64,000 bases of DNA from an uncultured Marvinbryantia sp. (GTDB taxonomy: Bacteria > Bacillota > Clostridia > Lachnospirales > Lachnospiraceae), in contig CAKRVB010000006.1 of NCBI GenBank assembly GCA_934408725.1, positions 50,119 through 114,118 of the forward strand, written 5' to 3'. Below, one piece after another: positions 52,626 through 63,479 of this stretch. How positions within the stretch are numbered: position 1 is the first letter of the stretch; the number at the start of each line of letters is the position of its first letter. The translations under genes were made by a program, and so were the position numbers. The notes under the pieces were generated by a model, which was given only the letters and a program-made list of their open reading frames with translations, was not told where the DNA came from and searched no databases.

Positions 52626-54773
52626 TCATATTCTGAGTTCAAACAATCTTGCTGTATATTCTTCCGGCAGCTGTACCGTAAGACTTCCCCTATTTCGGTT
52701 CCATGCAAATGCTTCCTGTGCATAAGATGGATAAATTCGATCGACCGTAACATCCACACCTTTCAGTTCTGGAATCGGCAGATCCATTGTTTCTTTCTGT
52801 CCACATCTTCTCCAGACTGCCAGATATCGTTTTTCGCCACATTTCAGTCCCAACGCTGACCATTCATCTGTAAAAGAAGACAATCCCAGTGGCCAGAATG
52901 GCAGACCTTCTGCAATATCCCGGCGAATACACTTATATACTCCAATACCCTCTTTCACCAGTCCGAAGCGCATCTCATCCAGTTTGGCCAGATGTCCGCT
53001 CTGGTGAATTCGAAGCAGCATGGCATTGACCATATTAAAGACCGTCTCTTCCTTCAGTTCCCGCTGGCTGATCTCCTCTTCATGATTCATCGGATAAGCC
53101 CAGACTGCTGCCTGCTCCGGCGTTACCGCTGTCGGTGCATTTGCTGCAATCGTCGCATACAGTCGATAATCATCCTGATCACTGGTAGACTGAATACTAT
53201 ATCTGGACAACATAGCATAATCCATCCGCAGCCCTCCACTGGAACAGTTCTCAATAATCAGATCCGGGTAACGCATCCATACCCCTTCCAGCCACTTCAG
53301 ATAGGCCCGTTCATGCTCTAGCATACCCTGTCCCATGCTCTCAGTGTCGATCTCTGTACCGATGCCAGGCTCAATATTATAGTCCATCTTAATATAGCCT
53401 ACGCCATATTCTTTTACGATACGGTCTATTACAGAATCGGCATATTCCCGCACCTTTGGATTTCGATAATCAAGCTGATATCTGCTTCGGTCATAAACCC
53501 GCTTTCCATGACGCACAAAGAACCAGTCATCGGATACCTGTTTTGCCAGATCACAATAGATCCCCATAACTTCCATCTCCAGCCATACGCCCGGGATCAT
53601 TCCCTTCCTGCGGATATAATCCGTTACTTTCCGTACACCTCCCGAAAAACGCTTTCTGCTCTCCTTCCATTCTCCAACACTGTCCCACCAGTCCCCGTCT
53701 GCATACCATCCGGCATCAATACAGAAATATTCACACCCGGCCTTTGCGGCTGCATCAATCAACGGATATTCTTCTTCCTCTGTCGGATGCCCCCACAGAC
53801 AGTTCATATAATCGTTAAAAATAACCGGAAGTTTCTGATTATCTTCATTTTTTCTGCGAATCTGCCGACGATAAGCAGTCAGTGCATCCATGGCCTGATT
53901 CAGGCCTCCACAGGTTCCCTGTGGTGCCCCGGTTACTCCCACTGCTACCGGCACAGACATAAAAGCTTCTCCCGGTGCCAGATGCTTAAACCAGTGGGAA
54001 TAGATCTCGTTTGGTCCACTGACTGCCAGATACAGATGTCCGTTCTGGTCACCGATCTCCCAATGCCAGGAACCGTTATGCTCAATCTGCCAGAAGAGTC
54101 CCGTTCCCACACAGGTATTCTCCAGATATGCCATTGGCAGGTATTCCTTCGCAGACCAGTTTCCTGTATTAGACACCCGAATCATACCAGACGATCGCTG
54201 AATCCGTTCCGGCTGAACCTGATCCATGCCAAGCTCCGGCAAAGTATAGCATTTCCAGTTCAGCTCCCTCTGCCAGCTGTTATGAGGTATCCATACACGC
54301 ATTTTCTCATCTCGTGGGGCCAGTCCCTCTTTTTCGATTCCTTCATAGTGGAATCCCGAGATATATTCCACGGTCTGTGTGTCAGTCCCTTCATTTCTTA
54401 TCACCTGCCACATACGCATCACTGGCAGTTCATCATAGAACTGCACGTAAGCATCTACATATACATCTGTCAGATCGTCTCTGAGCACAAAGAGCAGCTG
54501 CAGTCCATTTTCATTCCGGCTTTCACTGTGACTGACATACTTCATACGATATCCAGGCGCTGTTACAATATATTTATTTCCGTGACGTTCATACGGCCGG
54601 TCAAATCCTGACAGCTGCAACTCCACGAATCGGAATCCATAATCCATGGATTCTACTTTGATATCTTCTTTCTGAAAAGGCAGTGATGACACGTGCAACA
54701 GCCGAAGCTCCTGCTTCTCATCAACTCCCCAGACGATATAGATCCCATTTTCATGATAACTCAGTAGCTTCAT
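52626..54773 (-). CDS. GH36-family alpha-galactosidase
   Basis: A 715-aa cytoplasmic glycosidase. The N-terminal beta-sandwich is followed by a (beta/alpha)8 barrel with nucleophile Asp in YIKMDYNIEPG and acid/base Asp in STSDQDDYRLYA. Further GH36 signatures are EYFCIDAGWYADGDWW, MIPGVWLEMEVMG and NCSSGGLRMDYAML. It removes alpha-linked galactose, for example from melibiose or raffinose; alpha-N-acetylgalactosaminidase activity in this family cannot be excluded. It stands apart from the GH42 operon but fits the same diet. Confidence 0.9.
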   Translation of the reverse strand: MKLLSYHENGIYIVWGVDEKQELRLLHVSSLPFQKEDIKVESMDYGFRFVELQLSGFDRPYERHGNKYIVTAPGYRMKYVSHSESRNENGLQLLFVLRDDLTDVYVDAYVQFYDELPVMRMWQVIRNEGTDTQTVEYISGFHYEGIEKEGLAPRDEKMRVWIPHNSWQRELNWKCYTLPELGMDQVQPERIQRSSGMIRVSNTGNWSAKEYLPMAYLENTCVGTGLFWQIEHNGSWHWEIGDQNGHLYLAVSGPNEIYSHWFKHLAPGEAFMSVPVAVGVTGAPQGTCGGLNQAMDALTAYRRQIRRKNEDNQKLPVIFNDYMNCLWGHPTEEEEYPLIDAAAKAGCEYFCIDAGWYADGDWWDSVGEWKESRKRFSGGVRKVTDYIRRKGMIPGVWLEMEVMGIYCDLAKQVSDDWFFVRHGKRVYDRSRYQLDYRNPKVREYADSVIDRIVKEYGVGYIKMDYNIEPGIGTEIDTESMGQGMLEHERAYLKWLEGVWMRYPDLIIENCSSGGLRMDYAMLSRYSIQSTSDQDDYRLYATIAANAPTAVTPEQAAVWAYPMNHEEEISQRELKEETVFNMVNAMLLRIHQSGHLAKLDEMRFGLVKEGIGVYKCIRRDIAEGLPFWPLGLSSFTDEWSALGLKCGEKRYLAVWRRCGQKETMDLPIPELKGVDVTVDRIYPSYAQEAFAWNRNRGSLTVQLPEEYTARLFELRI

Positions 54774-54838
54774 ACCCGCCTCCCATACTGTATTTTGTCA
54801 TTTACACCATGCGCAGCAACCTTCCCTGCACTTTTCTT

Positions 54839-56212
54839 TCATCTTAACACAGAATGAAATTCAAACCCATATAGAATTACATTTTTCTGATATTGAGAAA
54901 CCAGTAATGCAATCATGATGATCCAGCTTACATCATAGCTGAAATAGATCACTCGAATATCCCAGAACACCAACAGAAGGATCCGACACCATACCACCCG
55001 AAAAATACAGTAACAAAGAAGAGAACACAGCATAGGGAATCCCGTGTGCCCCAGCCCTTTTAATCCTCCTATATATACCTGATTGACTGCATATAAAAAG
55101 TAAAACGGAAAGATGCACAAAATGGCCTGCTGTCCGTTTCTGAGTATTTCCGGATCTGATGTAAACAACTTCAGAATTACCGGCGCTGCCAGCATAAGAA
55201 TTCCTCCTGCTGCTACTGTGAAAGCACTCAGGGTAAGAATACTTTTTTTTATGCCTTCCTGCACACGATCCATTTTTCCTGCTCCATAATTCTGTCCGAT
55301 AAATCCCGTCAATGCCATTCCATAAGAAAAGGCAGGATAATACAGGAATCCTTCCACTCTTGCAAACACAACCATCCCTGCTGCCGCATCTGCACCAAAA
55401 GAATTAATACTATCTTGAATCAAAAGTGAAGAAATACTCATAAAGACTGCCTGCATTCCGGATGGCAATCCGGTATGTATGATCTCCGGCAGTTCTTCCC
55501 AGCCGCCAAACAGTCTGGTTATCTGCAGGTTATACCGGATATCCAGTCCGATCATTTTCCATATCATAAGCATAGCCAGCACCCACTGAGAAATTACTGT
55601 TGCGGCTCCTGCTCCCGGAAGTCCCATTCCAAGACCAATCACAAATAACACATCCAATACCAGATTCAGTCCAGATGAAAATGTGAGAAAATACAAGGGT
55701 TCTCTGGTATTCCCCAGGGAACGAAGAATCGCATTTCCCATATTGTAAATGAACTGCGGAATAATGCCCATCATACAAATCCGCAGATAATACTGTGCCG
55801 GAGCAAATACTTCTTCCGGACAATGAATCCACTGCAAAAAAATTCCAGCCCCTCCAATGCCGGCCACTGTCATAACAGCTCCGGAGATCAGACTCATCAA
55901 CACTACTGCATGAAGAATCCGGCTCAGCTTCTGATACTGAAATCCTCCAAATGCAGCGGCCGTCACCGCACTGACTCCGGTGGAAAATCCAACAAAAAAA
56001 TTAATGATCACAGAAAGGATCAGTGCAGCCTCTCCTGCCGCTGCCAGTCCATTTCCGCCTCCAAAATGTCCTACTATCATACAGTCAGCGATACTGTACA
56101 TCTGTTGAAGAATCTGGGATAACAGAATCGGTGCCGCAAACATCAGTAAAGTTCTCCCAATCGGTCCTTGTTCCATATGAACTTCTGCATTTTTACATTT
56201 AAAAATACCCAT
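54839..56212 (-). CDS. MATE-family efflux transporter
   Basis: A 457-aa membrane protein with about 12 spans. It has GPIGRTLLMFAAPILLSQILQQMYSIAD at the N-terminus and GMALTGFIGQNYGAGKMDRVQEGI in the second half. The start chosen is the ATG at 56212 after GGAGG; a longer frame from 56242 overlaps that site. It differs from the plus-strand MATE at 51 kb and is not a recent duplicate. The substrate is unknown. The LysR gene lies next upstream in the same direction. Confidence 0.88.
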   Translation of the reverse strand: MGIFKCKNAEVHMEQGPIGRTLLMFAAPILLSQILQQMYSIADCMIVGHFGGGNGLAAAGEAALILSVIINFFVGFSTGVSAVTAAAFGGFQYQKLSRILHAVVLMSLISGAVMTVAGIGGAGIFLQWIHCPEEVFAPAQYYLRICMMGIIPQFIYNMGNAILRSLGNTREPLYFLTFSSGLNLVLDVLFVIGLGMGLPGAGAATVISQWVLAMLMIWKMIGLDIRYNLQITRLFGGWEELPEIIHTGLPSGMQAVFMSISSLLIQDSINSFGADAAAGMVVFARVEGFLYYPAFSYGMALTGFIGQNYGAGKMDRVQEGIKKSILTLSAFTVAAGGILMLAAPVILKLFTSDPEILRNGQQAILCIFPFYFLYAVNQVYIGGLKGLGHTGFPMLCSLLCYCIFRVVWCRILLLVFWDIRVIYFSYDVSWIIMIALLVSQYQKNVILYGFEFHSVLR

Positions 56213-56320
56213 AACTCCTCCCTTATGTTTGCTTTCCATCACGCTTTGTTATTTAAAGCATAACATATCAGAAGATTTATGGATATTTTCACATTTTTAT
56301 ATCTATGATATAAAAAATCC

Positions 56321-57244
56321 TTATATCATTTCATGATCTTTTTCCAGTGCTCCTTCCAGGAAACTTAAAAAATCCACTAATCCTGGAATCAACGGACGTC
56401 CCTGGTATTTCAGATAACCAAACCGGATTTTCTGTTCCAGCCCTTCGATCCTGATCCGTCCGAAATCATTCTGCCGATACATCTCACTAAGCCAGTAGCT
56501 TCCCACATTACAAAGATCGGTATTTTCCAGCATACGAATCATCAGACTGCTGCTGTTGGTAGTCACCACTTTGGGAAGATCGTGGTACCGTTTCCCTGAG
56601 GGCAGCACCTCCTCCAACATCGCTTCCACCGAGAAAAAATCATCATCCAGCTGAATAAACTCCAGATCTGACAACTCTTCCGGTCTGACACTTTTTCGTC
56701 CGTAAAGAGGATGTTCTTTTCGCACATAAAGTACCAGATCCGTAGTCAGAAGTGGCACAAATTCCAGGAATCTACGTTCCAGCATATGACGCAGTACCGA
56801 CCTTCGGTTGTCCGGTACGAATAAAAATCCCAGATCATCCATTCCTTCCGATACCCGTTCCATCATCTCTTCAATTCCACATTCTCGATATTCTATCTTC
56901 AGCTTTTCCTTTTGCTGAAGATAATAATGGGTCAGGAGCAATGCCATATGACTGCTGGAATTAGATACAATACGCAGAAAAGGAATCTCATTCTGACTGC
57001 TTAATGCAGAAATAGCCTCTGCGTTACGCACCGCATTTACCGCATAAGAATAGATCCGTTTTCCCGCCTCCGTTAGCTCCACCCCTTTTGATTTACGGAT
57101 AAAAAGTGGCGTTCCAAGCTCCTGCTCCAGGGATTTGATCACCATACTGACATGAGGCTGTGTCGTATACAGCTCCTCTGCTGCCAGTGTCAGAGAGTGA
57201 TTTCTGGCACATGCAAGAAAACATTTTAACTGACGTAATTCCAT
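56321..57244 (-). CDS. LysR-family transcriptional regulator
   Basis: A 307-aa regulator with a typical N-terminal helix-turn-helix (MELRQLKCFLACARNHSLT, then AAEELYTTQPHVSMVIKSLE) and a C-terminal effector domain. It is divergent from the lipoprotein/diguanylate cyclase pair, with a 240-bp gap, and upstream of the MATE gene on the same strand. It could control either. AAGGAGG precedes the start. The ligand is unknown. Confidence 0.9.
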   Translation of the reverse strand: MELRQLKCFLACARNHSLTLAAEELYTTQPHVSMVIKSLEQELGTPLFIRKSKGVELTEAGKRIYSYAVNAVRNAEAISALSSQNEIPFLRIVSNSSSHMALLLTHYYLQQKEKLKIEYRECGIEEMMERVSEGMDDLGFLFVPDNRRSVLRHMLERRFLEFVPLLTTDLVLYVRKEHPLYGRKSVRPEELSDLEFIQLDDDFFSVEAMLEEVLPSGKRYHDLPKVVTTNSSSLMIRMLENTDLCNVGSYWLSEMYRQNDFGRIRIEGLEQKIRFGYLKYQGRPLIPGLVDFLSFLEGALEKDHEMI

Positions 57245-57484
57245 ATCGGCATCCTCCTTCCCGCTTTCTTTTCAGACATACCGGCCATTTCTGCCTCTTA
57301 TTTTAATATGCCTGCCCCTAAAAAACAATTTTTTTATAACAACTGTTTTGGGAAGTGTTTAGTATAGACATAACATTCTCTTACACTTATAATAAAAGTA
57401 CAGTTTATTGCAAAGCCTGACATAATCTACTGTTCCAGGCCTGACATGACCTGAAAAAGTTAAATGATCCGAGGCTTTTACGTT

Positions 57485-58537
57485 ATGAATCATAAAACAT
57501 TTTTAAACAAAAAACAATTCTGCCTGCTGATAGCTGCAGGAGCCGCTTCTGCCCTGCTGACCGGCTGTTCCGGTTCTTCCGGATCCAACCCGGAAACATC
57601 GACGGAAGAATCTGCTATTGTTGACTATACCTGCTTTTCCAATCCGGAAAGTGCGAAAAAGATCTATGTTATTTTAAAAAACTACCATGGCGATTACTGG
57701 AAAAAGGTAATTGCCGGAATCTCTGATGCAGCTGAAGAGATCGATGCCGCCATTTATCTTGGTGGAATTGATAATGAAACAGATATTGACGGACAGATCT
57801 CCCTGATGGAGCAGGCTGTAAAGCAGAACGCTGATGGGATACTGCTTGCTCCTGCCAACTCTTTTTCCCTTGTAGACAGCTGCCATGCTGTCAAAGAGCA
57901 GCAGATCCCTCTGGTTCTGATCGACTCTTCCATAAACAGTGATGATTACAGCCGCTGTTATATGACAAATAATATGAGTGCCGGTGAAACGGCGGCTCAG
58001 GAGATGCTCTCTCTGCTGCAGGACGCCGGTAACTCTGCCACTGATCATCTGGAAGTCGGTATTATGCTGTCCTCAGATACCTCTCAGGCCATGGTAAACC
58101 GCATATCTGGTTTTCTGGATTACTGGTCAAATTATGCCCCTCAGCAATGGAATATCGCTGAAGATATTTACCTTAATGGCGGGAATGTCTCAAAAGCACA
58201 GTCCGATGCATCCAGACTGTTGAAAAAGCATGAGGACCTGAAGGGCATCTTCGGCTGCAGCAATACTTCTACTACAGGTATCGTGAATGTACTCACAGAA
58301 CAGGAACGAACGGATGTCGTTATGGTTGGTTTTGATCTGGCAGATGAAACCCGGCAGTTTATTCAGAATCCGGACTTTTACGGTGCTTCTCTGATGCAAA
58401 AGCAGGATGAGATGGGATATCAGGGGATTCTTTCTCTGAATGATCTGATCGATGGAATAGAATCTGGTCAGAAGTATTTTGACACGGGCATTATTTTAAT
58501 TGACGAAAACTATCTTATGGAGAATTCTGTCTCATGA
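57485..58537 (+). CDS. Sugar-binding lipoprotein coupled to a diguanylate cyclase
   Basis: A 350-aa lipoprotein with lipobox LLTGC (Cys near residue 27). The periplasmic-binding-4 domain shows KIYVILKNYHGDYWKKVIAGI, DGILLAPANSFSLVDSCH, LVLIDSSINSDDYS and VMVGFDLADETRQFI. No ATPase or permease accompanies it. Its stop overlaps the start of the diguanylate cyclase by 4 bp (ATGA). It therefore probably works as the ligand sensor for that enzyme. The start is the ATG at 57485; an in-frame ATG at 57464 is possible. Confidence 0.87.
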   Translation: MNHKTFLNKKQFCLLIAAGAASALLTGCSGSSGSNPETSTEESAIVDYTCFSNPESAKKIYVILKNYHGDYWKKVIAGISDAAEEIDAAIYLGGIDNETDIDGQISLMEQAVKQNADGILLAPANSFSLVDSCHAVKEQQIPLVLIDSSINSDDYSRCYMTNNMSAGETAAQEMLSLLQDAGNSATDHLEVGIMLSSDTSQAMVNRISGFLDYWSNYAPQQWNIAEDIYLNGGNVSKAQSDASRLLKKHEDLKGIFGCSNTSTTGIVNVLTEQERTDVVMVGFDLADETRQFIQNPDFYGASLMQKQDEMGYQGILSLNDLIDGIESGQKYFDTGIILIDENYLMENSVS

Positions 58538-59985
58538 AGGAGCAAAGAAAAAACCGCAAAATCAGTAAAGTCCTGTTCCTGCTGTATTTAATTGTCTGTC
58601 TTGGCATTATTATATCTGCTTACTTCCGCCTCAGCCAGATTGCCCGCGACTTTAATACTCAGCATCTGGAGCTGATCACCGGTCTGTATGCGGAAAAAAT
58701 GAATACATCCATGGAATATCTTCAGAACTATGCCCGGGAAGATGTTACCATGATTCAATCCATGGAAAATCAAAAACCAGCTGAGATTCTTCAGCATTTA
58801 CGTGATAATCTCGATCAGACTCTTTTCTGCAACGTTGGACTGATTCTGAAAAATCAGAAGATTCTGGGTGACACCTGCGCCATCTCTGATATACAGGAGA
58901 AAAAACTGGACCAGACCGCTGTGAAGGCTAAAGAATCATTTTTTTCTGATCCTTATCGTTCCAGCAAGACAGGTAACATGGTTCTTACTATTTTTGTACC
59001 TGTCAGTCATTCAACTAAGATACAGGCACTTTTTCTGTCTATAGGCATCGAAGATTTGAGACAATTAGGCGTGTACGATTTACTTCGTGATAAGATCAGT
59101 GTCTATCTGTTAAAAGCAGATTCCGAAAACTTTATTACCTGCATCAGCACAGGCTACGATATGGCAGGCAACTGGAATAACCTTCTGCTTCAACAGAAAT
59201 ATTTCCGTTACACAGATGACTATTCCTATCATGAGTGGGTCAAAGATATGCAGGCAGGGGAACAAGACGGACGGTTCTCTGCCGAGATCCGCGGTGAAGC
59301 ATCTACCATATCCTACCGCAGTATCACCAATATGCCAGGCTGGTATGTCATCGTTGAACTGACCAACAGGAATGTGTCTAATATCACTCAGGACTTTTCC
59401 GTCTGGGGCGGCATCTATGGAAGCATACTGGTCGGCTTTACCATCCTGTATATGCTGACCATCGTATTTCTGGAGAAAAAAGAGAAAAAACGTTACATGG
59501 GATTATCAACAACCGATCCACTGACCGGTCTTATGAACCGCAGAGCCTTCCAGCGGGCTCTGGAAAATGAGCTGCGCAGTCAGAAACCTGGCATCTTTAT
59601 CTTTATTGATGTAGATAATTTCAAAAGCTACAATGACCGGTACGGTCACAATGTGGGGGATCTCTGTCTGACTCACTTTGCCCAGACCACGAAAAAGATC
59701 TTTCCGGATGGCTCCATACTGGGCCGGTACGGAGGCGATGAATTTGTTGTATATCTGAAGAATACCTCTTCTGAATCTGCGCAGCAATACATGCAGTATT
59801 TTCAGGAACAGGTTGCTCATATGCACCTTCCTTCCGGTGAATCCATTGAACTGTCAGCCAGTGCCGGAGGCGCTGCATTCCCGGAACAGGGCGAGGACTT
59901 TATCTCCTTATGCAGAAGCGCAGATATGGCATTATATGATGTAAAACGAAATGGTAAAGCTGCTTTCAAAATGAAAGGACACTAA
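58534..59985 (+). CDS. Membrane diguanylate cyclase with extracellular sensor domain
   Basis: A 483-aa protein that would make cyclic di-GMP from GTP. One span near residues 10-28 and another near 290-310 (ILVGFTILYMLTIVFLEKK) flank an extracellular region of about 255 residues, likely Cache-like. The C-terminal domain has STTDPLTGLMNRRAFQ, FIDVDNFKSYNDRYGHNVGD and the active-site GRYGGDEFVVYLK. The RxxD product-inhibition site usually found just before it is absent (PDGSILG). It is translationally coupled to a sugar-binding lipoprotein. Confidence 0.9.
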   Translation: MKEQRKNRKISKVLFLLYLIVCLGIIISAYFRLSQIARDFNTQHLELITGLYAEKMNTSMEYLQNYAREDVTMIQSMENQKPAEILQHLRDNLDQTLFCNVGLILKNQKILGDTCAISDIQEKKLDQTAVKAKESFFSDPYRSSKTGNMVLTIFVPVSHSTKIQALFLSIGIEDLRQLGVYDLLRDKISVYLLKADSENFITCISTGYDMAGNWNNLLLQQKYFRYTDDYSYHEWVKDMQAGEQDGRFSAEIRGEASTISYRSITNMPGWYVIVELTNRNVSNITQDFSVWGGIYGSILVGFTILYMLTIVFLEKKEKKRYMGLSTTDPLTGLMNRRAFQRALENELRSQKPGIFIFIDVDNFKSYNDRYGHNVGDLCLTHFAQTTKKIFPDGSILGRYGGDEFVVYLKNTSSESAQQYMQYFQEQVAHMHLPSGESIELSASAGGAAFPEQGEDFISLCRSADMALYDVKRNGKAAFKMKGH

Positions 59986-59990
59986 AATTT

Positions 59991-60019
59991 ATGGGGTATC
60001 GAACAAAACGATACCCCAT
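59991..60019. terminator. Terminator between the cyclase and glycogen phosphorylase genes
   Basis: ATGGGGTATCG and CGATACCCCAT form a perfect 11-bp stem with a 7-nt loop. TGTTATTTTAATTT follows on the plus strand. It lies between convergent genes and may serve both. Confidence 0.82.
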
Positions 60020-60025
60020 GTTATT

Positions 60026-62284
60026 TTAATTTAAATGCCAGATGTCTTTATTATACTGTTCAATGGTTCTGTCTGAAGAGAAGAATCCTGCCTGTGCGAT
60101 ATTTACAAGCATCTTCTTTGCCCACGCAGTGCGGTCTTCATAATCTTTAAACGCCTGATCTTTCACTCTGATATAATCCTTCAGATCCAGCAGCGTCATA
60201 AACCAGTCTTTATTCAAAAGCTCATTGTAGACATTTCTCAGATGTTCTTCCCTGCCATACTTCAGCATCGGCTCACTGACAATAAAGTCCACATATTTTT
60301 TAATATCTGCATCGCTCTCATAGATTGCACGGGAATGATAATCCATCTTTTCATAGTGCCGGATTACCTCATCGCTGGACTCACCAAAGATATAAATATT
60401 CTCTTTTCCAACCAGATCGCTGATCTCCACATTTGCGCCATCCATAGTACCAAGTGTAACCGCACCATTGAGCATAAACTTCATATTTCCGGTACCACTG
60501 GCTTCCTTGGATGCAAGAGAAATTTGCTCGGAAATATTGCAGGCCGGAATCAGTTTCTCAGCTGCACTGACGTTATAATTCTCCACCATCACCAGCTTCA
60601 TATAAGGAGATACCTCCGGATCATTCTGAATCAGCGTCTCCAGTGTCAACAGCAGATGGATGATATCCTTGGCAATATAATAAGCAGGAGCTGCCTTTGC
60701 GCCAAAGATAAAGGTAATCGGTCTTTCCGGCTTTCTGCCTTCCTTGATTTCCAGATATTTATAAATAACATACAACGCATTTAACTGCTGCCGTTTATAT
60801 TCATGCAGTCTCTTGATCTGGATATCAAACACGCTGTTCTCATCAATCTCAATACCGGTATTTTCAAAAACAAACTCTTTGCAGATTTTTTTCGCATCTG
60901 CCTTTATTGCAAGTAACTGGTTTAGTACCTCCTGATCCTCCTCAAAAGCAGACAGCTGCTTCAGCTGTGCCGCATCTTTTTTCCAGCCATCTCCGATCAG
61001 AGAAGTAATGTATTTTGCAAGTGGGCGATTACAATACATCAGCCATCTGCGGAACGTAATTCCGTTAGTCTTATTATTGAATTTTTCCGGATAAATCTCA
61101 TAAAACTGATGCAGCTCAGAGTTTTTCAGAATCTCTGTGTGAAGTGCCGCAACACCATTGATTGAAAATCCATAATGGATATCCATATGTGCCATATGAA
61201 CCAGCTGGCTGCTGTCGATAATCGCAAGATTTTCCTGCGGATACTTTGCTTTCACCTTCTCATCCAGTCTGCGGATAATCGGAACCAGCTGCGGCACAAT
61301 ATCCTCCAGATACTGAATCGGCCATTTTTCCAGTGCTTCTGCCAGGATGGTATGATTGGTATACGCACACACATGAGAAACGATCTCTGCCGCTTCCTCA
61401 AATGCAATTCCCCGTTCACCAAGCAGACGGATAAACTCTGGGATAATCATGCTTGGATGCGTATCATTGATCTGAACCACTGCATAATCAGCCAGATCGT
61501 GGAAGTTGCTTCCTCTGGCAGCTGCTTCATCCAGAATCCGCTGAGCCGCATTGCTTACCATAAAGTACTGCTGATAGATACGAAGTTTCCGTCCATCCTC
61601 ATCACTGTCATCCGGATACAGGAACAGGGTCAGATTGTGCAGAATATCCTTTTTATTAAACGCAATTCCGTCATGAACCATGGATTCATCTGCCAGGTCA
61701 ATATCAAACAAATTCAGTCGAATCGCTTTATTTTCGTAACCTGCAACATCAATGGTATACATGGTGGATTTCAATGAAAATCCTCTGAACGGAACCATAT
61801 AAGTAACATCCGTAGCAGTCAGCCAGGAGTCCGGCGTAATCCATGGGTTTGGCATCTCATGCTGAAGATTGTCCTCAAATACCTGTCTGAACAGACCAAG
61901 ATGATAGTTCAGACCAATTCCCTCACCTGGAAGTCCCAGCGTCGCGATAGAGTCCAGAAAACAGGCTGCCAGACGTCCCAGGCCACCGTTTCCAAGTGAT
62001 GGTTCCGGCTCTACAGATTCAATCTCTGCAAGTGATTTTCCATTTTCTCTCAAAAATTCCGTAACATCATCGTAAATACCAAGATTAATCAGATTATTGG
62101 AAAGGAGCTTTCCAATCAGAAACTCGGCAGAAATATAATAGATTTTTTTCTTTCCATCCTGATATCCTTTTGCAGCAAGCATCTTTTTGGTATATGCAAG
62201 AAGTGCCTCGTATACTTCCTGATCTGTACATGCACTGCAGTCTTTGTGGAACATATTCTGAATCAAAGTCTTTAAAGCTTCCAT
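60026..62284 (-). CDS. glgP: Glycogen/alpha-glucan phosphorylase
   Basis: A 752-aa enzyme that releases glucose-1-phosphate from glycogen or maltodextrins. The pyridoxal-phosphate site is [28 protein letters not shown], with the Lys-bearing stretch near residue 590. Other family motifs are [18 protein letters not shown] and [14 protein letters not shown]. It is shorter than the E. coli enzyme (815 aa), mainly at the N-terminus, as in other clostridial members. It is transcribed alone behind AAAGGAG. The neighbouring AraC gene may control it. Confidence 0.95.
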   Translation of the reverse strand: MEALKTLIQNMFHKDCSACTDQEVYEALLAYTKKMLAAKGYQDGKKKIYYISAEFLIGKLLSNNLINLGIYDDVTEFLRENGKSLAEIESVEPEPSLGNGGLGRLAACFLDSIATLGLPGEGIGLNYHLGLFRQVFEDNLQHEMPNPWITPDSWLTATDVTYMVPFRGFSLKSTMYTIDVAGYENKAIRLNLFDIDLADESMVHDGIAFNKKDILHNLTLFLYPDDSDEDGRKLRIYQQYFMVSNAAQRILDEAAARGSNFHDLADYAVVQINDTHPSMIIPEFIRLLGERGIAFEEAAEIVSHVCAYTNHTILAEALEKWPIQYLEDIVPQLVPIIRRLDEKVKAKYPQENLAIIDSSQLVHMAHMDIHYGFSINGVAALHTEILKNSELHQFYEIYPEKFNNKTNGITFRRWLMYCNRPLAKYITSLIGDGWKKDAAQLKQLSAFEEDQEVLNQLLAIKADAKKICKEFVFENTGIEIDENSVFDIQIKRLHEYKRQQLNALYVIYKYLEIKEGRKPERPITFIFGAKAAPAYYIAKDIIHLLLTLETLIQNDPEVSPYMKLVMVENYNVSAAEKLIPACNISEQISLASKEASGTGNMKFMLNGAVTLGTMDGANVEISDLVGKENIYIFGESSDEVIRHYEKMDYHSRAIYESDADIKKYVDFIVSEPMLKYGREEHLRNVYNELLNKDWFMTLLDLKDYIRVKDQAFKDYEDRTAWAKKMLVNIAQAGFFSSDRTIEQYNKDIWHLN

Positions 62285-62383
62285 AATTTTCTCCTTTCAA
62301 AAACATACTCCATATCTTCTGTTTCTTCGATATCGTTATCTTAGCATATGTAATTGAAAGGAAAATACAACAAAACTGTTCTA

Positions 62384-63304
62384 TTATGACATTTTTTTGC
62401 GAAATTTATGAGGGGAAATCTGGTTCGCTTCCTGAAATTTTTTTATAAAATAACTGGTATTATTAAAACCTACCTCGATAGCAATATCCGTAACGGAATT
62501 ATCTGTGTGCAGCAGAAGCGATTTGGCTTTCTCCAGCCGATAATCATTCAGGTACGCTGCTGCCGTTTTCCCTGTATACTGTTTAAACAGTTTCATGAAG
62601 TAAAATTCACTGTAATTTGAGATACCGGACAGTTCTTTCACAGACAACGGCTCCCTGTAATGAATACTGATGTACTCCAGTACTTTCTTAACAGATAACA
62701 GATTCCTGTTCTGTTCTGCATCCGTCGTAATAATATAATTTCCCGCGAACATCTCATAAAAAAACTCATAGAAAAGAGCTTTCAGGTGAATATAATAAAA
62801 TGGTTTTTTCTCTTTATGACACTGATGTATCTCACAAAACAGATGATACAGCTGCTCATAGTGTTCCGCTGTGTCTGTAATCAGATGTGTAAACTCTGCC
62901 TTGTTTTCCATCAGAAGTGAGATCACCATTTCCTGGCAGATATCACCTGCTGATCCGGAAAGGAAGTTCAAATCAAACACCACACTTCTGTAATATAAAA
63001 TATTTCTGCTATCAGACTTGATTCCATGGATCACTCCGCTGTTTATAATCAGCAGATCTCCCTTTTTCAGCCGAATGGTCTCTCGATTCAGTCTGGCAAG
63101 GCCTTTTCCCTGGTCGATGCAGATGATCTCCATTTCTCTGTGCCAGTGGTTATAAAGAGAACGGAAAATCTCGCAGTTATCTGTATAAGTCTCTACAGGC
63201 AGTTCAAAAGATCCATGTGTTTCCAGCTCCTTCATTGTCTCATCTACATTGGCTCTGCTGGTTTGGCTTGTTAAAACAATTGTACTATTTTTCCGTTTCA
63301 TCAC
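62384..63304 (-). CDS. AraC-family transcriptional regulator with cupin sensor domain
   Basis: A 306-aa regulator. The N-terminal cupin domain (HWHREMEIICIDQGKG, RLKKGDLLIINSGVIHGI) probably binds a sugar. The C-terminal domain has two helix-turn-helices (LSVKELSGISNYSEFYFMKLF and SVTDIAIEVGFNNTSYFIKKF). It lies 99 bp upstream of the glycogen phosphorylase gene on the same strand, and divergent from the sensor gene at 63.6 kb. The target is unknown. Confidence 0.9.
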   Translation of the reverse strand: MMKRKNSTIVLTSQTSRANVDETMKELETHGSFELPVETYTDNCEIFRSLYNHWHREMEIICIDQGKGLARLNRETIRLKKGDLLIINSGVIHGIKSDSRNILYYRSVVFDLNFLSGSAGDICQEMVISLLMENKAEFTHLITDTAEHYEQLYHLFCEIHQCHKEKKPFYYIHLKALFYEFFYEMFAGNYIITTDAEQNRNLLSVKKVLEYISIHYREPLSVKELSGISNYSEFYFMKLFKQYTGKTAAAYLNDYRLEKAKSLLLHTDNSVTDIAIEVGFNNTSYFIKKFQEANQISPHKFRKKMS

Positions 63305-63479
63305 AGTACTCCATTATCTTGTTATGCGTATCTCTGAATTTTACCATATACATGTTTCCTCACGGGACAGTATGGCTGAACATTTACGTAATTACAGTAT
63401 AACATGAAACACACTTTGCGATGCATCGAAATCATGTATGCACATGATAAAATTCTTGATTTTGCTATAGGTACAATGT

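Noticed and set aside
53508..54611. 367-residue plus-strand frame opposite the alpha-galactosidase.
   Set aside because: It is His/Ile/Pro-rich with no family resemblance and lies fully inside a gene with conserved active-site motifs.
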